A stretch of 64,000 nucleotides of DNA from Pelagicoccus enzymogenes (GTDB lineage Bacteria > Verrucomicrobiota > Verrucomicrobiia > Opitutales > Opitutaceae). The notes below the pieces were generated by a model, which was given only the letters and a program-made list of their open reading frames with translations, was not told where the DNA came from and did not search any database. This document shows positions 45,419-54,801 of this stretch, piece by piece. The translations under genes were made by a program, and so were the position numbers. The stretch lies in assembly GCF_014803405.1 (NCBI RefSeq), contig NZ_JACYFG010000006.1, positions 689,501 to 753,500 of the forward strand, read 5' to 3'. Within the stretch, counting starts at the first letter, position 1, and each line of letters opens with the position of its first letter.

Positions 45419-46486
45419 CTCTTCAGCTTTTCCCGCGAGCGCTTCTCGATGGGCATCCAAGCGCAGGATTTCCGTCTCCAGAAACTGTATACGTTTTTCC
45501 GCTGTCGCTCTTTCCTCATCGACGAGCGATCCCAGCTTCTTTTCCAGTTCCCCCTTCTCCTTCACGTACTCGTCACGCTGAAACCCGAGGCGCTCCACCG
45601 TTTCCGCTTCCTCCGCCTTGTCGAAAATCCGCTCTTCGGGCACGTCGTCTTTCACAGTAACCTCCACCGGCAAGGGGCTGGAACGCGGCATGATCTGTTG
45701 ACCGTCTTTCAGTGGACGCTGCATCATGGCGCTGGGCGATAGGATTTCGATCCCCGCATTGTGCAAGGTGTTCAATACGTTGACGTGCAACTGGGAACGA
45801 CGACTCACCAGCTGCTTAACTTCAGTCAACAATCCCGCCACTCGGTACACCACCGAAAAGTCCCCCAATTCCATCACCCGCACGAAGGGGTCTTTCAAAT
45901 CGGACTTGCGGGCGGCCTCCAAAAGCAAGGGCTCCACCGTTCCCTGGTGTACGTCGTATCCTAGCGACACGCTGGCAGAAATGATGGTACCGGAATTGCG
46001 GACCACCGTAACCGGATTGGTGACAAGGTACAAATTCGGCAAAGTCGTCAGGTCTCGGTCCTCCGTTTGGATCTCCGTGTGGAATAGCCCGCGAGCCGAA
46101 ACGCGACCAAAAGTATCTCCCACCCTAACAAAGTCGCCCGAGTGAAACGAAGCAATCGAGCGGATCATGAAACCGCCCATCGCGTTCGCTACAAAGGTCG
46201 TCGAAGACAGGCCGATAATGCCGGTGAGCACCAAACCGAACAAACCAAGCAGCTGGTCCTTGGTGGCGTTCTCCAGCGGCAGGGCGATGATGACCGCCAC
46301 CAGGGAAAAGGCCAATAGGGCGAGCATGACGATCGGCCGCGAGAAGTTGTTGTGCGTACCAAACTTCGCTTCCCGCCGCGCAAAGTACCACCGCGCGACC
46401 AATAAGACCGCCGCCACCACGCTCAAGGTGACGAGCAAAGGAAAATAGCTGGGAAAGGATTCAACAAGGTCAGCAGCGTCCGGCAT
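45407..46486 (-). CDS. MscS-like channel with C-terminal coiled coil
   Basis: A 359-residue mechanosensitive-channel-family protein. It has about four membrane helices, a pore-helix-like FGLVLTGIIGLSSTTFVANAMGGF, and the domain start SFHSGDFVRVGDTFG. The C-terminal about 85 residues are an acidic coiled coil (from DDVPEERIF to the end), which ordinary MscS lacks. The pore helix has fewer Gly/Ala repeats than the gene at 21734, so gating may differ. Start is the ATG ending at 46486. It is convergent with the His/Cys repeat protein. Confidence 0.82.
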   Translation of the reverse strand: MPDAADLVESFPSYFPLLVTLSVVAAVLLVARWYFARREAKFGTHNNFSRPIVMLALLAFSLVAVIIALPLENATKDQLLGLFGLVLTGIIGLSSTTFVANAMGGFMIRSIASFHSGDFVRVGDTFGRVSARGLFHTEIQTEDRDLTTLPNLYLVTNPVTVVRNSGTIISASVSLGYDVHQGTVEPLLLEAARKSDLKDPFVRVMELGDFSVVYRVAGLLTEVKQLVSRRSQLHVNVLNTLHNAGIEILSPSAMMQRPLKDGQQIMPRSSPLPVEVTVKDDVPEERIFDKAEEAETVERLGFQRDEYVKEKGELEKKLGSLVDEERATAEKRIQFLETEILRLDAHREALAGKAEEKAE

Positions 46487-46622
46487 CTCTCCAGACAAAT
46501 CCCAAGCCGCCGTTCTGCCAACCTCAAAACCGCGTCGAGACCAAGGTCGAAGAAGCGGAAAGTCCCATCGAGGAGCGCCTCAAATCAAGGGTAAGCAAGA
46601 GACCGAGGCAGCGGCGACCCCG

Positions 46623-47165
46623 TCAATCCGCGCTATGCGGAACCCTTACCACCTTCGCCATCTCGTAGTCGCGTTTCGCCAATTCCAAGAGCAAGCGCTC
46701 ATAGTCGCGATCCCCTAAATTAGCAGACCGGGTCATGATCCAAGCGAGATCCTTATCGGGATGGCCAATGACCGTTTCCTTGTAGTCCGGAGACACATAC
46801 AGAATGTAGTAAGGAGAGGTAAACAAGCCGAAGAAACGCATCCGCCACTCGGCGTTCGTTTGGGTATCGTGCACCCAGCCACGCGGCGTCATCGTCTTCC
46901 ACTTCCCGTCGAAGCCTCCCTTCTGAAACCGGTAGGTCGTCTGGATTTTTCCGTCCTCTTCAAGCTCGTAAGTTTCGGTGGCGTTGTAGGCATTCTTGTC
47001 CAACGGAGTCGGCGTGTATCCATGCACGTACCAAGTTCCCATAAATCGATCGAGGTCCACGTACTCCGCCAAGGTCTGGTTGGGGCTTGCATTCTCATCT
47101 TTAGAGCACGCGACCAACAACCAACCGGCAAACGCCACCAACGCAATAACGAGTATCCATTTCAT
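46623..47165 (-). CDS. Lipocalin lipoprotein, Blc-like
   Basis: A 180-residue lipoprotein (signal to LVAC, Cys20) with the lipocalin signature G43-T-W-Y followed by KNAYNATETYEL, and WIMTRSANL near the end, as in bacterial Blc. It has a textbook Shine-Dalgarno AGGAGG a few bases before the ATG ending at 47165. It probably binds lipids or other hydrophobic ligands in the outer membrane. It is the last gene of the four-gene operon with DUF4174, MFS and SDR. Confidence 0.88.
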   Translation of the reverse strand: MKWILVIALVAFAGWLLVACSKDENASPNQTLAEYVDLDRFMGTWYVHGYTPTPLDKNAYNATETYELEEDGKIQTTYRFQKGGFDGKWKTMTPRGWVHDTQTNAEWRMRFFGLFTSPYYILYVSPDYKETVIGHPDKDLAWIMTRSANLGDRDYERLLLELAKRDYEMAKVVRVPHSAD

Positions 47166-47179
47166 AATTCCTCCTTTCT

Positions 47180-47923
47180 CTAACGCTTCTTGCTGAACAA
47201 CGAACCAAGCCCGCCATCGATGCCAATTGTCTGTCCCGTTACCCAGCTTTGCTCGCCATTCAACAACCACTGCAAGGCGCTAGCCACCTCTTCCGGCTCG
47301 CCGATCCGCCCCATCGCATGCATCGCTTGCGAGGCCTTCAAAGCCATCTCGTTGCCCACGATCGGATCCGACATCTTGGACGACACCAAGCCTGGCGCCA
47401 CGCAGTTTACGCGAATCCCGTAGCTCGCGTAAGTCGCCGCCGCCGAAAGGGTCAAACCAATCACTCCCGCCTTGGCAGCCGCAATCGCATCATGATTCGG
47501 AAAACCGTGTCGTGCCGCCGCGGACGAGCAAAGGGCAATCGAGCCACCTGTTTTCATCAATCGCTTGGCGAGCGAACGAATCGCCGCGAAACAGGTGGAT
47601 AGATTTATTTCCATCACAGACTCGAATTCCGCCTTGCTCGTCAGGTGAGCCGGTTTCAGCAGAATCGATCCCACGCAAACAGCTAGACCATCGATTTGCC
47701 CGAACGCCTCCTCCGCGTCGTCGTACAAATTCGGATACGCTTCCCAGTCAGTCGCATCCATCTCAAACAAGCGGGCCGACTCAAGCTTCGGGTTCTTCCG
47801 CGCCTCCTCCTCATCGCGCACGGCCGCCACCACGGAGTGCCCCGCTCGAGCCAATCGCTCCACTAGCGCGCCACCGATCGCTCCGTTACCACCGACTACC
47901 ACATACGTTCCCTTGCTTTTCAT
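47180..47923 (-). CDS. SDR-family protein lacking the catalytic tyrosine
   Basis: A 247-residue short-chain dehydrogenase/reductase fold. The nucleotide loop VVVGGNGAIGG and N107, S134 and K151 are present, but the Tyr of the Y-x3-K motif is replaced by I147 (DAIAAAK). The protein may therefore be a non-catalytic binder or use another general acid; D145 and H144 are nearby. The Gly loop is the short G-G-x-G-x-I-G form. The ATG ending at 47923 overlaps the MFS stop (ATGA), so the two genes are coupled. Confidence 0.82.
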   Translation of the reverse strand: MKSKGTYVVVGGNGAIGGALVERLARAGHSVVAAVRDEEEARKNPKLESARLFEMDATDWEAYPNLYDDAEEAFGQIDGLAVCVGSILLKPAHLTSKAEFESVMEINLSTCFAAIRSLAKRLMKTGGSIALCSSAAARHGFPNHDAIAAAKAGVIGLTLSAAATYASYGIRVNCVAPGLVSSKMSDPIVGNEMALKASQAMHAMGRIGEPEEVASALQWLLNGEQSWVTGQTIGIDGGLGSLFSKKR

Positions 47924-49302
47924 TCCTTGTCTCCTTTCGTCAAAATTCCTCTCTGCCGCATGCTCCAGAGCACCCAGGTCCCTCCTGCGAAAAACACGGC
48001 CACTCCCGGACCGAAGGCCCAGGCGACCGCCCGGTAGACCCCGTCGGACTGCTCGCCGCCGCCTTCCTCGAATCCAATGCTCCACAGGAACGCCCCGGAA
48101 ACCGCCAGCCCACCCGCCCGGGCCATCTTGGTGGCAGTTCGCCAAAGTCCGTAATAAGCTCCGCCGAGCGAAAGCTGGGAGTCGTCTCCATCCTCCTGCA
48201 CCACGTCAGAAAAGAGGGCTTCCAACAAGACCACGCTGGACGCCACCAATCCTCCGATCACGACTACCAGCAGCACCGGCCCCACGCTTTGCGGCGGCAT
48301 TAGCGGGTAAGCCACCGCCGTCAATACCGTCAACCCCAAGGCCCCGTACAGCGACAAGCGCAATTTTCCGAAACGCCCGCCGAAGTGCACCCACGCCGGC
48401 GTGGCAGCCATGACCGTTACCGACAGGCCCATCAGAGCTAGGGCGACCTGCTGGTCGGTGAACCCCAGCGTCCCCTTGTAGAAGATAAGCGCCAAGCTGC
48501 CATTCACCGCTCTGCCCATGGCAATAAACATAAAGGCCGCTACCACGAATCGAAACCCACGGGAACGGAAGGCCGACTTAAAAGCGTCCATCAAACGGGA
48601 AGCCCCACCAAACGTATCCGCTCGGGCACTACCGGAAGCCGTCCAAACCGTGGCCATGGCCACGACGACGAAAAACAGAGCTGCGACCGCAATCCAAAGC
48701 GACGACTCGCTACGGTTTTCCAGCAACGCTTCGCGGTCGCCACTCTCCAGGGACTCGCCCGCGGCGATGGCCAAGACAGCAGGAATGGCGAGACCCAATA
48801 TAAGGCCTCCTCCGCTAAAAACCAACCTCCACCCGAAAAACCCCGCCCGCTCGCGGGCGTCTTTCGCCAAATCGTTTATCAGGGCCAGGTAAGGAACCAC
48901 CACCATCGTGATCGCCGTATTCAAAATCAAATACCACCCAAGAAGCTGCCAGAATAGAAGCGATTCGCTCGCCTGAGCGTCTGGCGAGAAAAGATAGAGG
49001 AAAGAGACTGACATGAACGGAGCTCCCAGCAACACGTACCAAAGTCGTTTCCCCCGCGCGGTTGCCGCAGTCGTCCGGTCCGAAATCAATCCCATCAGCG
49101 GATCGCTAACCGCATCCCAAACCACGGCTAAAGCCAACGCTGTGCCTGCTAGAGCCGGACTCAAGCCGGCGGAGACGTACAGTTCCAGGAGGTAGACCTG
49201 CAACATAACCTCCATCGACACCAACCCGACCTCTGCCGATCCGTATCCAGACTTCAACCACTGGCTTTGGCCGCGAGAGGATTTGCCTGCGGAAGAACTC
49301 AT
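47920..49302 (-). CDS. GPH-family MFS transporter (MelB-like)
   Basis: A 460-residue twelve-helix protein. YGSAEVGLVSMEVML at the start and WDAVSDPLMGLISDRT match the glycoside-pentoside-hexuronide:cation symporter family, and the loop RGKRLWYVLLGAPFM follows. The family couples cations to sugar or sulfonate uptake, but some members carry lipids or lysolipids. Its neighbours (SDR, lipocalin, DUF4174) make lipid or stress-related transport at least as likely as sugar. It is coupled on both sides by ATGA overlaps. Confidence 0.82.
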   Translation of the reverse strand: MSSSAGKSSRGQSQWLKSGYGSAEVGLVSMEVMLQVYLLELYVSAGLSPALAGTALALAVVWDAVSDPLMGLISDRTTAATARGKRLWYVLLGAPFMSVSFLYLFSPDAQASESLLFWQLLGWYLILNTAITMVVVPYLALINDLAKDARERAGFFGWRLVFSGGGLILGLAIPAVLAIAAGESLESGDREALLENRSESSLWIAVAALFFVVVAMATVWTASGSARADTFGGASRLMDAFKSAFRSRGFRFVVAAFMFIAMGRAVNGSLALIFYKGTLGFTDQQVALALMGLSVTVMAATPAWVHFGGRFGKLRLSLYGALGLTVLTAVAYPLMPPQSVGPVLLVVVIGGLVASSVVLLEALFSDVVQEDGDDSQLSLGGAYYGLWRTATKMARAGGLAVSGAFLWSIGFEEGGGEQSDGVYRAVAWAFGPGVAVFFAGGTWVLWSMRQRGILTKGDKE

Positions 49303-49808
49303 TCGGGTCGCGCCTCCCTCCGGCGCGCCCTCAGTTCAGCGGCCCGCATCGGCATCGCGTCAATTCGGTCGAATAACGCTGGCAAATCTAATTTCCCTCG
49401 CTGAAAGGCCTTGGCTCCTCCATCCTTCCCAACCAAAACGAATTGCTCGCTCGAGAGATCTAAGTCCCAGATCTGGCGCCATCGCTCGCGCTCCTCCCGC
49501 CCGATGGATCGAGAGAATTCAGTGAGCACCTCGACTTCGCCCAAGTTGACCAGCAACATGTCGCGGTCCGCCAGTTCCACCGACCATCGCTCCACCGCCG
49601 TCCTCATCGCGGCGGCTTCCGACTCCGACGAAACCACATACGCCACCACCCGATTTTTCCACTGCAGGCTTTCCAAGGAAGCTATCGGGGCGTCGCCGCC
49701 AGAGGACTGCCAGTAGAACAACAAGCCGAAGAGGGACACGCCGAGGCGCATCAACCGGCTTCGCGCTCGCCTCCCCACCAAATTTTCGCAGTTATTGCTC
49801 GTTCTCAT
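49299..49808 (-). CDS. DUF4174 protein, first gene of the operon
   Basis: A 169-residue protein with a membrane or signal segment (LMRLGVSLFGLLFYW) and the DUF4174 features: LQWKNRVVAYV, EQFVLVGKDGGAKAF and DAMPMRAAELR near the end. Such domains are thioredoxin-like in outline but lack Cys here. The function is unknown. It overlaps the MFS start (ATGA). Start is the ATG ending at 49808; a divergent promoter gap of 137 bases separates it from the ABC operon. Confidence 0.72.
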   Translation of the reverse strand: MRTSNNCENLVGRRARSRLMRLGVSLFGLLFYWQSSGGDAPIASLESLQWKNRVVAYVVSSESEAAAMRTAVERWSVELADRDMLLVNLGEVEVLTEFSRSIGREERERWRQIWDLDLSSEQFVLVGKDGGAKAFQRGKLDLPALFDRIDAMPMRAAELRARRREARPE

Positions 49809-49945
49809 AAGTTAGCCCAAAAAACGAATCCCGAACGATCCATTTCTAATTCAAACGTGCAGTCGGGCCGAAACTAATGCAAAAACATCCCGAAATCCCT
49901 CGGTTTTACTTTATTCATGCTTAGTTCAAGCAAGCATTCCGAACA
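49809..49945. promoter_or_regulatory. Divergent promoter gap
   Basis: An AT-rich gap between the leftward DUF4174 operon and the rightward ABC operon. TTTACT...TATTCAT around 49905-49920 may be part of a promoter, at low confidence. Confidence 0.35.
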
Positions 49946-50638
49946 ATGAGCGAATCACCTCCCCTCCGCTGCGAAAAGCTTCAAAAGGCCTTCGGCAAAC
50001 GTACCTTGTTCTCCGAGATCGACCTGGAGCTTCGCCCGCGTGAACGTCTCGCTCTCCTCGGAGCCTCCGGCTCAGGCAAGTCAACGCTCCTGCACTGCCT
50101 GAGCGGCGTCATGCCGGCCGACTCCGGACGCGTCTGGCTCGCCGGCGAGCGCATTGACAAACTGGACAGCAACGCCCTTGCTCAAATCCGGCGTCGCAAA
50201 ATCGGTACCGTCTTCCAGTTCTTTCACCTGCTTCCCACCCTTACCGCTCGGGAAAACATCGAACTGCCCCTTCAACTCTTAGGCCAAGCCAGCCCGCAAC
50301 GGAACGAGCGGGTTTCAGCGCTGCTCGAGCGCATGGGAATCAGCCACCGGGCCGACGCCTTCCCCGCCGCCCTTTCGGGCGGGGAGATGCAACGCGTCGC
50401 CATCGCCCGGGCCATCGCCCATCGGCCTCCCGTCCTCTTCGCCGACGAGCCGACAGGAAATCTCGATAGCCGCTCCGGCGAATCTGTGCTCCAGCTCCTC
50501 AAAGAGCTCACCGACGAGGAAGGCGCCGCGCTCCTGATGGTTACCCATAGCGACGAAGCCGCGAGCATCTGCCAACGCCAACTCCACCTTGCCGACGGCG
50601 TTCTCCGCGAAACCGCTCACCCTGACGCCTCTCGATGA
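49946..50638 (+). CDS. ABC transporter ATPase, LolD/MacB-type
   Basis: A 230-residue ATPase. Walker A is G39-ASGSGKS, the Q-loop is at FQFFHLLPTLTARENI, the signature is LSGGE (143-147) and Walker B is VLFADEP with E168. This is the MacB/LolD branch of ABC proteins working with FtsX-like permeases. The ATGA at its end overlaps the permease start. With the two following genes it forms an AttEFGH-like set. Confidence 0.92.
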   Translation: MSESPPLRCEKLQKAFGKRTLFSEIDLELRPRERLALLGASGSGKSTLLHCLSGVMPADSGRVWLAGERIDKLDSNALAQIRRRKIGTVFQFFHLLPTLTARENIELPLQLLGQASPQRNERVSALLERMGISHRADAFPAALSGGEMQRVAIARAIAHRPPVLFADEPTGNLDSRSGESVLQLLKELTDEEGAALLMVTHSDEAASICQRQLHLADGVLRETAHPDASR

Positions 50639-53232
50639 CCCTCTCGCTTTTCGCTAGCCTGTTCTGGCGCTTCGGCGTGCGCTACTGGATACACCACTGG
50701 CTGAAACTGCTGTTGCTGGTTTCCATCGTAGCCCTCGGCTGCGGAGCGTTCCTGGCGATCGGACTTGCCAATCGAGCTTCCACCCAAAGCTTCGACCGCT
50801 TCGCCCAAACCGTTTCCGGGCAGAGCCAACTGGTAGTCACGCCCGCTCTCGGCGACCTCTCCTTGGACGATCTGCGTTCCATCCGTATCGCTTTGCTCGA
50901 TACGGAGGCAACCCTGGTTCCTCAGGTCGTGAGCAGCGCTCGACTCAACGACCGCCCCGACCTCGCCGCTGAAGATTCCGTTTTCACCCTCGTCGGCATG
51001 GACTTGCTGGCCGCCTCCAACTTCCTCTTGCGGCACGGATCCGAAACAACCTTCCTTTCCACGGATCCGAGCCAGCCCTCGGGACCATTGGAGCGACCTC
51101 GCGGAGTCTACGCCCAAGCGGAAACCTCAAGGGCCTACAGCTGGGACTCCTCCAGTACCCTCGCCCTTTTCGTAGAGGACAGGCTTGTGAACCTGCCTTG
51201 GGTCGGCGAACTTCCGCAACCGGAGGACAAACGCCAAGTCGCCTCCAACGTCCTCATCATGGATTGGCGAGACCTCAGCGAATTGCTCGGAAAGCCACTG
51301 CACGCGAATCGCGTCGACATTGTCTGGAGCGAAGAAGACCGCTCCGACACTGAGATTCAACAGGCCATCAGTCATCTGGAAAAAGCCAATCCTGGCACTT
51401 GGGTCGTCGAGTCCCAAAGCCAACGCCAAGCGACAGGAGCAACCATGACCCTCGCCTTGCGCATGAACCTGCGAGCCCTCTCCGTGCTCTCCCTGCTGGT
51501 GGCAATATGCCTTGTTTTCCAAGCGATGGACAGCACTGTCGCCCGCCGCCAGGCAGAAGTGGCTACTTTGCACTCTCTGGGCGTATCCACAAGATTGACA
51601 CGACTCCTTTGGTTCGCAGACGCCTGCCTCGTCGGATTCCTCGGTGGCGGACTCGGCCTTCTGCTAGGCGACCTAATGGCCCGCCTGTCTACCAAAATGG
51701 TCGGGCAAACCATCAACACGCTCTATTATAACGCTGGCTCTATCGATCACCGCTACTCATTCGCAGAGGCTGGACTGGCCTGGTCTCTGACCATCGTATT
51801 CTGTATCGCCGCCGGCTGGTGGCCAGCTCGCCAGGCAGCAAAATCTCCGGTAGTGGAAACCATCCGCCAAGGGAACCACCGATCGAGCTACTCAAGACCT
51901 TCCTACTGGATTGCTTCTGGCATCTTCGCCTTCCTTTCCGTAGTTGCCTACCTGATACCTCCTGTTCGAGCTGCGAACGGACACGCCATCCCAGTCGGCG
52001 GCTACGCCCTTGCCGTCCTCCTCATCGGCCTCGTAGCCAGCCTCGCCTGCCTGACGCTCGAATCCCTGGGCCAACTCTGCAACAGCCTGGGAAATCGCTA
52101 CGCAAGCCTCCGGCTCGCGCTCTCCCAATTTCGCTTGCCCGTCACGCGACACCGACTCGCGCTCGCCGGGGTTATCCTGTCCGTTGGCATGACCGCGTCC
52201 ATGATCTTCCTCATTGGCAGCTTCGAGTCGACCGTGCGCTCCTGGATTGGGAGCACGCTGCAAGCGGACCTGTTCATCCGTCCGAAGTCCGTCAGCGCAT
52301 CGCACGATATCCCTGGCATTCGAAAGGAAATCATCGAATCCTTGAGAAACAACGAACGAACGAGCGACATCGGCGTAATCTATCGGGATAGTACCCGTAT
52401 CCAAAACCTACCGACACAACTAGTCGGCTTCGACACCGACTACCTACACCGAATCGACCACACCACTTGGATCGAACGCCCCGACAATCTACTCGACTTG
52501 AAAAGTGGCGACACCGCTACGGTCAACGAAGCCTTCGCCAGCCGCTTCCAGAAAAAGGTAGGGGACCGCGTCGAAATACCGACGCGCCAAGGACCGCTGC
52601 AGCTTCGCATCATCGGAATCATCGCGGACTACGGAAACGAGAATGGAAGTCTCGGCATCGACAAGGAGCTTTTCCAGAACATCACAGGAAAAACACGCCC
52701 CAGCGCCGTCGCCTTACATCTGAAAGCCCCTCAGGAAATCGACAGCTACGCCCGCGAGCTGAGGGAAGCCCATCCTGCCCTCTTCGTGATGACCAATCGC
52801 TGGCTGCGCGAAGAGACCCTGCGCATTTTTAACCGCGTTTTCTCTATCACCTATGCTTTGGAAGGCATCGGCTTGCTCATCTCCGTAGTTGGCTTGGGCT
52901 CGATGCTCGCGTCACTGCTCATCGAACGCCGCAGCGAAATTGGGACCCTGCAACGTATCGGTTTCGACCTGCGATCGATCGCCCTCTCCAGCCTCTGGGA
53001 AGGGGTCGCTCTCGCCCTGCTAGGCATCCTATCCGGCCTCCTCCTCGGTTGCCTGCTCGGCCTCACGCTCGTATTCCTCATAAACAAGCAGTCCTTCGGC
53101 TGGACCCTTACCGTATCCATTCCTTGGAACACCATGCTCGGGCTTGGCCTATTGACCGCTGCCGGAGCGGGTATCGTTTCCTACTTCGTAGGACGCTGGT
53201 CCGCTAAGCTCCCACCCCTAGCAGAAGAATGA
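50635..53232 (+). CDS. FtsX-type ABC permease
   Basis: An 865-residue permease with about ten membrane helices in two FtsX groups, each preceded by a large periplasmic domain (about 45-250 and 550-720). The second group shows GLISVVGLGSMLASLLIERRSEIGTLQRIGF-type sequence near residue 750. Such proteins drive mechanotransmission or export of lipoproteins and peptides rather than classical uptake. Start overlaps the ATPase stop and its stop overlaps the next gene. Confidence 0.9.
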   Translation: MTLSLFASLFWRFGVRYWIHHWLKLLLLVSIVALGCGAFLAIGLANRASTQSFDRFAQTVSGQSQLVVTPALGDLSLDDLRSIRIALLDTEATLVPQVVSSARLNDRPDLAAEDSVFTLVGMDLLAASNFLLRHGSETTFLSTDPSQPSGPLERPRGVYAQAETSRAYSWDSSSTLALFVEDRLVNLPWVGELPQPEDKRQVASNVLIMDWRDLSELLGKPLHANRVDIVWSEEDRSDTEIQQAISHLEKANPGTWVVESQSQRQATGATMTLALRMNLRALSVLSLLVAICLVFQAMDSTVARRQAEVATLHSLGVSTRLTRLLWFADACLVGFLGGGLGLLLGDLMARLSTKMVGQTINTLYYNAGSIDHRYSFAEAGLAWSLTIVFCIAAGWWPARQAAKSPVVETIRQGNHRSSYSRPSYWIASGIFAFLSVVAYLIPPVRAANGHAIPVGGYALAVLLIGLVASLACLTLESLGQLCNSLGNRYASLRLALSQFRLPVTRHRLALAGVILSVGMTASMIFLIGSFESTVRSWIGSTLQADLFIRPKSVSASHDIPGIRKEIIESLRNNERTSDIGVIYRDSTRIQNLPTQLVGFDTDYLHRIDHTTWIERPDNLLDLKSGDTATVNEAFASRFQKKVGDRVEIPTRQGPLQLRIIGIIADYGNENGSLGIDKELFQNITGKTRPSAVALHLKAPQEIDSYARELREAHPALFVMTNRWLREETLRIFNRVFSITYALEGIGLLISVVGLGSMLASLLIERRSEIGTLQRIGFDLRSIALSSLWEGVALALLGILSGLLLGCLLGLTLVFLINKQSFGWTLTVSIPWNTMLGLGLLTAAGAGIVSYFVGRWSAKLPPLAEE

Positions 53233-54320
53233 AGTCACTCGTTTCAGCGCTCATCGCAGCGATTGCCCTCGTGTACTCGCAGGCCGCGACTCCCTTCCCG
53301 GTCGAAACCGAAACGGGCTTCGCCATCGCTCGCCCCAACACGCCCTTGGAATTCCCTCGCGACCACGGCAGTCACCCTGACTTCAAAACGGAGTGGTGGT
53401 ACATCACCGGCCACCTCACCGCCGACGATCGGGACCTCGGTTTTCAAATCACCTTCTTCCGCTCCGCCAGCAAGGAGAAACCTACCGCTCCCGCCGAGCA
53501 GGTCTACCTCGCCCACGCCGCCATCGTCGACAAGCAATCGGGCGAGTTCCTCCACGAAGAGCGACTGAATTCGGACGACTGGAACGCCGCTGCCAAAGTC
53601 GGCGCCCTCGATCTGTACAACGGCAACTGGTACCTGCGGATGACAAACCCCGAGAGCGAGGAAATGAAAACCCGCTTTTCGCTGCAGGACGTCGGCGTCT
53701 TAGAACTCAAGCTGCTCCCCGCTAAACCCAAGACGCTCTTCGGGGAAAACGGCTATTCCAAAAAGGGAGACGAGCCCGGAGCCGCCAGCTACTACGTTAC
53801 CTTCACTCGCCTCGAAGTGTCCGGAACGCTCAAAAACAACCAATCGGAGACGCCGCTCACCGGTCTCGCTTGGATGGACCACGAATTCAGCTCAAGTCAG
53901 CTCAGTTCCGAGCAAATCGGCTGGAACTGGAGCAGCCTCATCCTCGACGACGGTAGCGAGCTGATGGCCTACGTCATGAGACGCCAAGACGGGGCCGTCG
54001 ATCCCAACTCTCGGCTCACCCTCATTTCCCCTAAGGGCGAGAAAACCGAGTTCACCGGCAGCGCTTTCCAGTGGACTCCTACCCGCTTGTGGCAAAGTCC
54101 CCACTCCGGCGCCGCCTACCCAGTGGAGTACGCAATCTCCTGGGAAGACCGGAAACTGACCGTTCGCCCTTACGCCGACGACCAAGAACTCTCCGGCTCA
54201 ATCGGCGACTTCGTCTACTGGGAAGGAGCCTGCCAGGTTTTCGACGAAAACGGTCGAAGCATCGGCCTCGGCTACACCGAACTCACCGGATACAACGAGT
54301 CGCTCAACGGAAAATTCTGA
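53229..54320 (+). CDS. AttH-like lipocalin-fold protein
   Basis: A 363-residue exported protein (signal peptide about 1-19) matching the AttH / CrtC (DUF2006) family: FPRDHGSHPDFKTEWWYITG at about residues 38-57, GFQITFFRSA, then GLAWMDHEFSSSQLS near residue 205. AttH proteins have two lipocalin-like barrels and are encoded with an ABC ATPase and FtsX permease, as here. It may receive or hold the hydrophobic cargo moved by the permease. The ATG overlaps the permease stop. Confidence 0.9.
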   Translation: MKSLVSALIAAIALVYSQAATPFPVETETGFAIARPNTPLEFPRDHGSHPDFKTEWWYITGHLTADDRDLGFQITFFRSASKEKPTAPAEQVYLAHAAIVDKQSGEFLHEERLNSDDWNAAAKVGALDLYNGNWYLRMTNPESEEMKTRFSLQDVGVLELKLLPAKPKTLFGENGYSKKGDEPGAASYYVTFTRLEVSGTLKNNQSETPLTGLAWMDHEFSSSQLSSEQIGWNWSSLILDDGSELMAYVMRRQDGAVDPNSRLTLISPKGEKTEFTGSAFQWTPTRLWQSPHSGAAYPVEYAISWEDRKLTVRPYADDQELSGSIGDFVYWEGACQVFDENGRSIGLGYTELTGYNESLNGKF

Positions 54321-54339
54321 GACGTTGCTCTCCCTCGCC

Positions 54340-54365
54340 GTGGGAGCGTGCTCGTCAAGCGATTC
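54340..54365. repeat. Degenerate REP-like element, type B
   Basis: GTGGGAGCGTGCTCGTCAAG is a worn copy of the type B plan, placed 19 bases after the AttH stop. Confidence 0.35.
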
Positions 54366-54447
54366 TCCTCGTAAACAGAATGGGCCGCGGCGCCACATCA
54401 GCACCACGACCCACTATACCCCGTAACTGAAATTTTAATACACGTTC

Positions 54448-54801
54448 CTAAGCAGCAAGCTCAGCGGTCACTAAGTCCGCTTGAAGACCGCGCAAGGCGT
54501 GAAGCGCTGCAGAGCGCTTCGAAAACACTCGGTACGGCTCGGCCTCCTCAAGGAGATGGTCGACGTAAGAGCGAAAGGTCGCGCTGCGGAAGCTTCCGCG
54601 CTCGAGCATACGGCGCATGGCCGGAAAGTCTTGTACGACCAAAACCCTGAATCCCATGGGCAGCCACGTTTCGCGCATCGTCGCGTCCAGCAATCCCATC
54701 AGTTGTCGCTTCAAGGAGTCCTTGAGATCGCTCGCCTGTCGGGCCGCAACGGTGGAAATGCCGTTTACTGCTGTGGTCCCTTTGACTGCGTGCGTACTCA
54801 T
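54448..54801 (-). CDS. Small protein of unknown function
   Basis: A 117-residue protein with no signal peptide. It begins with a Thr/Ala-rich stretch (THAVKGTTAVNGISTVAARQ), then helices (DLKDSLKRQLMGLLDATM) and ends with an Ala/Leu-rich segment. I do not recognise it. AGGA lies about seven bases before the ATG ending at 54801, which supports that start. It is alone between the AttH gene and the FG-GAP gene and is read in the opposite direction to both. Confidence 0.55.
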   Translation of the reverse strand: MSTHAVKGTTAVNGISTVAARQASDLKDSLKRQLMGLLDATMRETWLPMGFRVLVVQDFPAMRRMLERGSFRSATFRSYVDHLLEEAEPYRVFSKRSAALHALRGLQADLVTAELAA

